DNA from: a virus
Direction: 5' to 3' (one strand)
Length of the DNA stretch: 30,538 nt
Virus record (IMG/VR): IMGVR_UViG_3300046009_001969
Coordinates: 1-30,538 of that record
In this document: piece by piece, positions 28,020 to 30,538 of the stretch
Numbering within the stretch: position 1 is the first letter of the stretch
How the letters are laid out: every line of letters begins with the position of its first letter
Position numbers and translations under genes: made by a program
Notes under the pieces: model-generated
What the model was told of the DNA's origin: nothing
What the model saw: the letters and a program-made list of their open reading frames with translations, nothing else
Databases searched by the model: none

Positions 28020-28184
28020 ATGATAAATAAATCTATAGGGAATAAATCGGAAATTAAGGACAAAAAAGAGGGAATTATAGAGAAAAAGCCCGATGAGAAA
28101 AGCGGTGTTTATTTCTCCTCACATGTCAAAATTTACGATCCTAACACTAAAGAAGTATTTGTACAAAAGAGGGCCGACGATTAA
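28020..28184 (+). CDS. 54-residue Lys-rich protein with a KIYDPN motif
   Basis: This short gene fills the space after the giant gene (three-base gap). Its stop overlaps the next start (TAATG, 28182-28186). Residues 1-32 are Lys/Glu-rich and probably unstructured. Residues 35-54 read HVKIYDPNTKEVFVQKRADD, which aligns with residues 11-30 of the next protein (FLKIYDPNSLEVFVDKKNAI) at 11 of 20 identical positions, with many synonymous codon differences. That conservation, and the tight packing, argue that it is translated. A late-promoter box (28022-28029) overlaps its start codon, so translation from this ATG would depend on read-through transcripts. Function is unknown; a small connector or assembly peptide is possible. 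Confidence 0.7.
   Translation: MINKSIGNKSEIKDKKEGIIEKKPDEKSGVYFSSHVKIYDPNTKEVFVQKRADD
28022..28029 (+). promoter_or_regulatory. T4-type late promoter box (GATAAATA) at the 54-residue gene start
   Basis: GATAAATA lies six bases after the giant gene's stop and overlaps the ATG of the 54-residue gene. If used, transcription would begin near 28036, past that ATG. It would then serve the 28184 gene with a leader of about 150 bases. Confidence 0.5.
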
Positions 28185-28798
28185 TGATAACTGTATCCTA
28201 TAAAATTGAAGGATTTCTTAAAATCTACGACCCTAATAGCCTTGAAGTTTTCGTAGACAAAAAGAATGCTATTAACTACGAAAACATGAGCGAAGCATTA
28301 GCTGATACATTAAGTAATCGTGGTTATGGGGAAATTTACCAAATGGCATTTGGTAATGGTGGCGCGTCGGTTGACGAAACAGGTATTATTACTTACTTGC
28401 CACCCAACACGACGGGGCAAAATGCAGCTTTATACAATGAAACTTATGCAAAGATTGTTGATGATACTAGCGTTTTCAACCTTGACCCTACAAGAAATAA
28501 GATGACTGTAAATCATACGTCTGGTAAACTTTATAGCGACATCTTAGTTTCTTGCTTATTGGATTACGGTGAGCCTGCAGGACAGGGTGCATTTGATAAT
28601 AGCACTCAAACAGATTCAGATTACATATTTGACGAATTAGGATTATTAGCTAATTATGGGACAGATAATGAAGGTAATGTTATAACTAGACTATTAACTC
28701 ATGTTATATTCCATCCCGTTCAGAAGTCATTAAACCGTCAAATTCAAATAGATTACACAGTGAGAATACAAAGCCTCACAAACCTATTAACTATATAG
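28184..28798 (+). CDS. conserved-type virion structural protein, 204 residues
   Basis: No named T4 homologue is recognised. The N-terminus carries the KIYDPNSLEVFVDKKNAI motif shared with the preceding 54-residue protein, followed by a helix (MSEALADTLSNRGYGEIYQM) and a GNGGASVDETGIITYLPP turn. Near the end, LLTHVIFHPVQKSLNRQIQI leads into DYTVRIQSL, a beta-strand pair that I recall as typical of structural proteins in marine T4-like phages. GAGGG at 28169-28173 provides a Shine-Dalgarno ten bases from the ATG, which overlaps the upstream stop. Its place between the giant protein and two fibre genes suggests a connector between baseplate and fibres; that is inference. Confidence 0.8.
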   Translation: MITVSYKIEGFLKIYDPNSLEVFVDKKNAINYENMSEALADTLSNRGYGEIYQMAFGNGGASVDETGIITYLPPNTTGQNAALYNETYAKIVDDTSVFNLDPTRNKMTVNHTSGKLYSDILVSCLLDYGEPAGQGAFDNSTQTDSDYIFDELGLLANYGTDNEGNVITRLLTHVIFHPVQKSLNRQIQIDYTVRIQSLTNLLTI

Positions 28799-28799
28799 A

Positions 28800-28807
28800 G
28801 ATAAATA
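28800..28807 (+). promoter_or_regulatory. T4-type late promoter box (GATAAATA) before the 28829 fibre gene
   Basis: GATAAATA begins two bases after the 28184 gene's stop. A start near 28814 would leave a leader of about 15 bases holding a Shine-Dalgarno (GGAG, 28815-28818) for the ATG at 28829. Confidence 0.65.
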
Positions 28808-28828
28808 CAAAAGCGGAGTTTATTAGAT

Positions 28829-29773
28829 ATGGCATATACGATTGTAAAAAGCGATGGACAAGTATTAACTACTATCGCTGACGGTCAAATTAACACAGAC
28901 AGCACCTCATTAGGTTTGCCTGGCAGAAACTACGCTGGTTACGGACAGGTTCTAGATACAAACTTTGTACACGTTACAGAGAATTTTGCAAGCACTGAAC
29001 CTCCTGCTAACCCATTACGCGGTCAATTATGGTATAACACAAATAATGCAACTTTATATGTTTGTCCTGAAGATGGCGAAGCTGTTGCAGCAAATTGGCT
29101 TTCGCTAGCAACTACTAGCGCAAGTGGAAATACCACATTTGGTGGTGTCACAGTTATAGGTACTATAAGCGCAAATAATGCGATCATAACTAATAACTTA
29201 TCCGTACCTAACGTTGCTTGTCAAACAATCAGCGTTGCAGGTACCGCTACTATACAGACAGCAAATATCACTACAGCAAACATAGGTACTCTGAATACAA
29301 CTGTCATCACTACAGGTGGTGCAGGTACTGCAGGTGCATTGACAGGTAACTGGACATTGACAGCAGGATCCCGCTTACAATCAACATATGCTGACTTAGC
29401 AGAACGTTTTGAGTCTGACCAAGAATATGAAGCAGGCACAGTTGTAGAATTGGGCGGTAACAAGGAAATCACAGCGGTCAAGTACGAATTAAGTGAAGAT
29501 ATTTTCGGAGTCATTTCGCATACAGCAGGTTACTTGATGAATGCAGGTGCCGGATCAGATAGAACACATCCTCCTGTCGCGGTCTCGGGACGTGTTAAAG
29601 TGAATGTTATAGGTCCTGTAGTAAAAGGCCAGCGTTTAGTAAGTGCAGGTAAGGGACTAGCGAGAGCCGCTAAAGACGGTGAGGCCACAGCGTTCAATAC
29701 TATTGGACGTTCACTTGTGACTAAGACAAGTGATGATGTAGGTGTCGTCGAAGCAATTGTAACTATAAGATAA
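28829..29773 (+). CDS. tail-fibre-like protein with C-terminal Peptidase_G2-like domain
   Basis: Three parts are visible in 314 residues. Residues 1-95 form an N-terminal domain seen in fibre proteins of T4-like phages: VLTTIADGQINTDSTSLGLP, then YGQVLDTNFVHVTENFAS, then NPLRGQLWYNT. Residues 100-180 are short Thr/Ala/Ile/Asn repeats (ATIQTANITTANIGTLN), which probably form a trimeric beta-helical shaft. Residues 183-314 form a globular end: STYADLAERFESDQEYEAGT, then DIFGVISHTAGYLMNAGAG, then HPPVAVSGRVKVNVIGPVVK. This resembles the fold class of the Peptidase_G2/intramolecular-chaperone domain at the end of some phage spikes, but I cannot identify a cleavage site. A side or short fibre role is likely. 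Confidence 0.78.
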   Translation: MAYTIVKSDGQVLTTIADGQINTDSTSLGLPGRNYAGYGQVLDTNFVHVTENFASTEPPANPLRGQLWYNTNNATLYVCPEDGEAVAANWLSLATTSASGNTTFGGVTVIGTISANNAIITNNLSVPNVACQTISVAGTATIQTANITTANIGTLNTTVITTGGAGTAGALTGNWTLTAGSRLQSTYADLAERFESDQEYEAGTVVELGGNKEITAVKYELSEDIFGVISHTAGYLMNAGAGSDRTHPPVAVSGRVKVNVIGPVVKGQRLVSAGKGLARAAKDGEATAFNTIGRSLVTKTSDDVGVVEAIVTIR

Positions 29774-29776
29774 ATA
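29769..29776 (+). promoter_or_regulatory. T4-type late promoter box (GATAAATA) before the 29804 gene
   Basis: GATAAATA overlaps the stop codon of the preceding fibre gene. A start near 29783 would give a leader of about 21 bases with a Shine-Dalgarno (AGGA, 29792-29795) eight bases before the ATG at 29804. Confidence 0.65.
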
Positions 29777-29803
29777 TATTCATAAGTTTATAGGATTTGC
29801 AAA

Positions 29804-30538
29804 ATGAGTTACGCACAATTTAATCTAATTGAAGCCAGCGATTACAACGGATTAGTAGGTGGAAATCCCACTACTACATCAGGTACGTTAAATGCTGTAT
29901 GGGCAACAGGTGGAGCCCAGACAGGATATGGTCAAACAGCAGTAGGCAACGTAGCAATTGGTCAGACTGTCGCAGCAACCAATTGGGCTTCATTGATTAA
30001 CAGCGTAAACAGCGCAAACTCACACCAAGGAGCCGCATCAACTAGTTTGACAGCACCAGTCGCAGGTGGAGTAATTACTTACTTGTCAGGCTTACCTACT
30101 GCACTTACCAACATTTATACTAATCGCGGCAACGCAGTAGCGCAAGGATCAACCAGCACAACATCAGTTTCCAATGCATCAGCATGGTCCGACTATGCTA
30201 ACTTTGCATTTACAGTTTCTTTCGCTAATGGTGACGCTGCCCGTTATTTCTTTAACGCAGGCGGTCAATTAAGATTAACATGCTCACACTCTAATACTGC
30301 CGCAGGCATCAATTCAGCGATGAATTCTTTATGTACAGCAGTAGGTAATATTTGGTTAAGCGGACAAAATTCAGGATCACGTAGCATAGCAGGAACTAGC
30401 TTTAATGGTATAACTAAGACAGGCGGAAGCGGTTCTACAGAAACATTAGCAACTAACGCAGGTTATTTTGGCCTCAATACAGCAAACACATTAATACTAG
30501 ATCAAAATTCTGGTACTGCGCCATATACTACTACGCCT
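29804..30538 (+). CDS. fibre-like structural protein, 3' end beyond the window
   Basis: The frame from the ATG at 29804 stays open to the last base, giving 245 complete codons. The N-terminus is MSYAQFNLIEASDYNGLVGG. The sequence is rich in Ala, Gly, Ser, Thr and Asn, with GYGQTAVGNVAIGQTVAATN, a NWASLINSVNSANSHQG helix, and a beta segment FTVSFANGDAARYFFNAGGQ followed by RLTCSHSN. The 'F-x-V-x-F-x-N-G-D-x-A-R-x-F-F-N-x-G-G' stretch is familiar from tail proteins of marine myoviruses. With its own late-promoter box and Shine-Dalgarno, it is probably another fibre or fibre-associated gene. The specific role is unknown. Confidence 0.75.
   Translation, partial: MSYAQFNLIEASDYNGLVGGNPTTTSGTLNAVWATGGAQTGYGQTAVGNVAIGQTVAATNWASLINSVNSANSHQGAASTSLTAPVAGGVITYLSGLPTALTNIYTNRGNAVAQGSTSTTSVSNASAWSDYANFAFTVSFANGDAARYFFNAGGQLRLTCSHSNTAAGINSAMNSLCTAVGNIWLSGQNSGSRSIAGTSFNGITKTGGSGSTETLATNAGYFGLNTANTLILDQNSGTAPYTTTP

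Noticed and set aside
28320-28505. Second-frame open stretch of 61 codons on the + strand
   Set aside because: It is nested in the 204-residue gene, with no ribosome-binding site and no recognisable protein.
28829-30538. Diversity-generating retroelement target in the fibre genes
   Set aside because: No template repeat, reverse transcriptase or C-type-lectin-like variable end is visible in the window.

Overview
The window is a virion-structure block from a T4-like myovirus (tailed phage, contractile tail). It is AT-rich. Every supported gene is on the + strand, head to tail, with gaps of 0 to about 55 bases. I see no tRNA, mobile element, CRISPR array or minus-strand gene, and no gene-free stretch over 300 bases. 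Three genes fix the assignment: a gp5-like central spike, a gp25 wedge protein and a gp6 wedge protein. T4-type late-promoter boxes (GATAAATA) at gene boundaries agree with it. The AT-rich composition, the promoter form and the style of the fibre proteins recall marine or freshwater T4-like phages such as cyanophages or pelagiphages. The host cannot be read from this sequence.

Layout. (1) 1-1128: the 3' part of a baseplate or hub-type structural gene; its frame is open at base 1. (2) 1142-2620: gp5-like spike with an OB fold and beta-helical needle, but no visible lysozyme domain. (3) 2627-4576: Ala/Ser/Asn-rich structural protein of unknown role, with a charged helical C-terminus. (4) 4589-5038: gp25. 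(5) 5093-8482: an enlarged gp6. (6) 8484-28016: one uninterrupted gene of 6510 codons, 64% of the window, starting one base after gp6. (7) 28020-28184: a 54-residue protein. (8) 28184-28798: a 204-residue structural protein that shares a short motif with the 54-residue one. (9) 28829-29773: a tail-fibre-like protein. (10) 29804-30538: the 5' part of another fibre-like gene that runs off the window.

The striking object is the giant protein, roughly 0.7 MDa. It occupies the place of gene 7 in T4 order and reads as a mosaic. Conserved-looking blocks at both ends and in the middle are interspersed with a cupredoxin-like sandwich, about eleven copies of an 'F-x-G-x-x-F-G ... Y-Y-V' beta repeat, six copies of a 'Y-x-I-T-x-x-G-x-T-D-W' module, a seven-bladed FG-GAP propeller, a second propeller of a different class, a CBM5/12-like segment and several 'N-G ... 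D-Y-x-V' modules. Some modules sit inside other modules. In the FG-GAP propeller, three consecutive blades each carry a different guest domain at the same blade position.

Inferred working of the block: the hub protein and gp5 form the centre of the baseplate, and gp25 and gp6 form the wedges. The giant protein probably extends from the wedge to the periphery as a fused wedge/fibre or host-contact polypeptide, and the last four genes supply peripheral connectors and fibres. Late-promoter boxes precede gp6, the 28184 gene and both fibre genes, with a weaker candidate before gp25. The giant gene has no box of its own and is probably read from the one before gp6.
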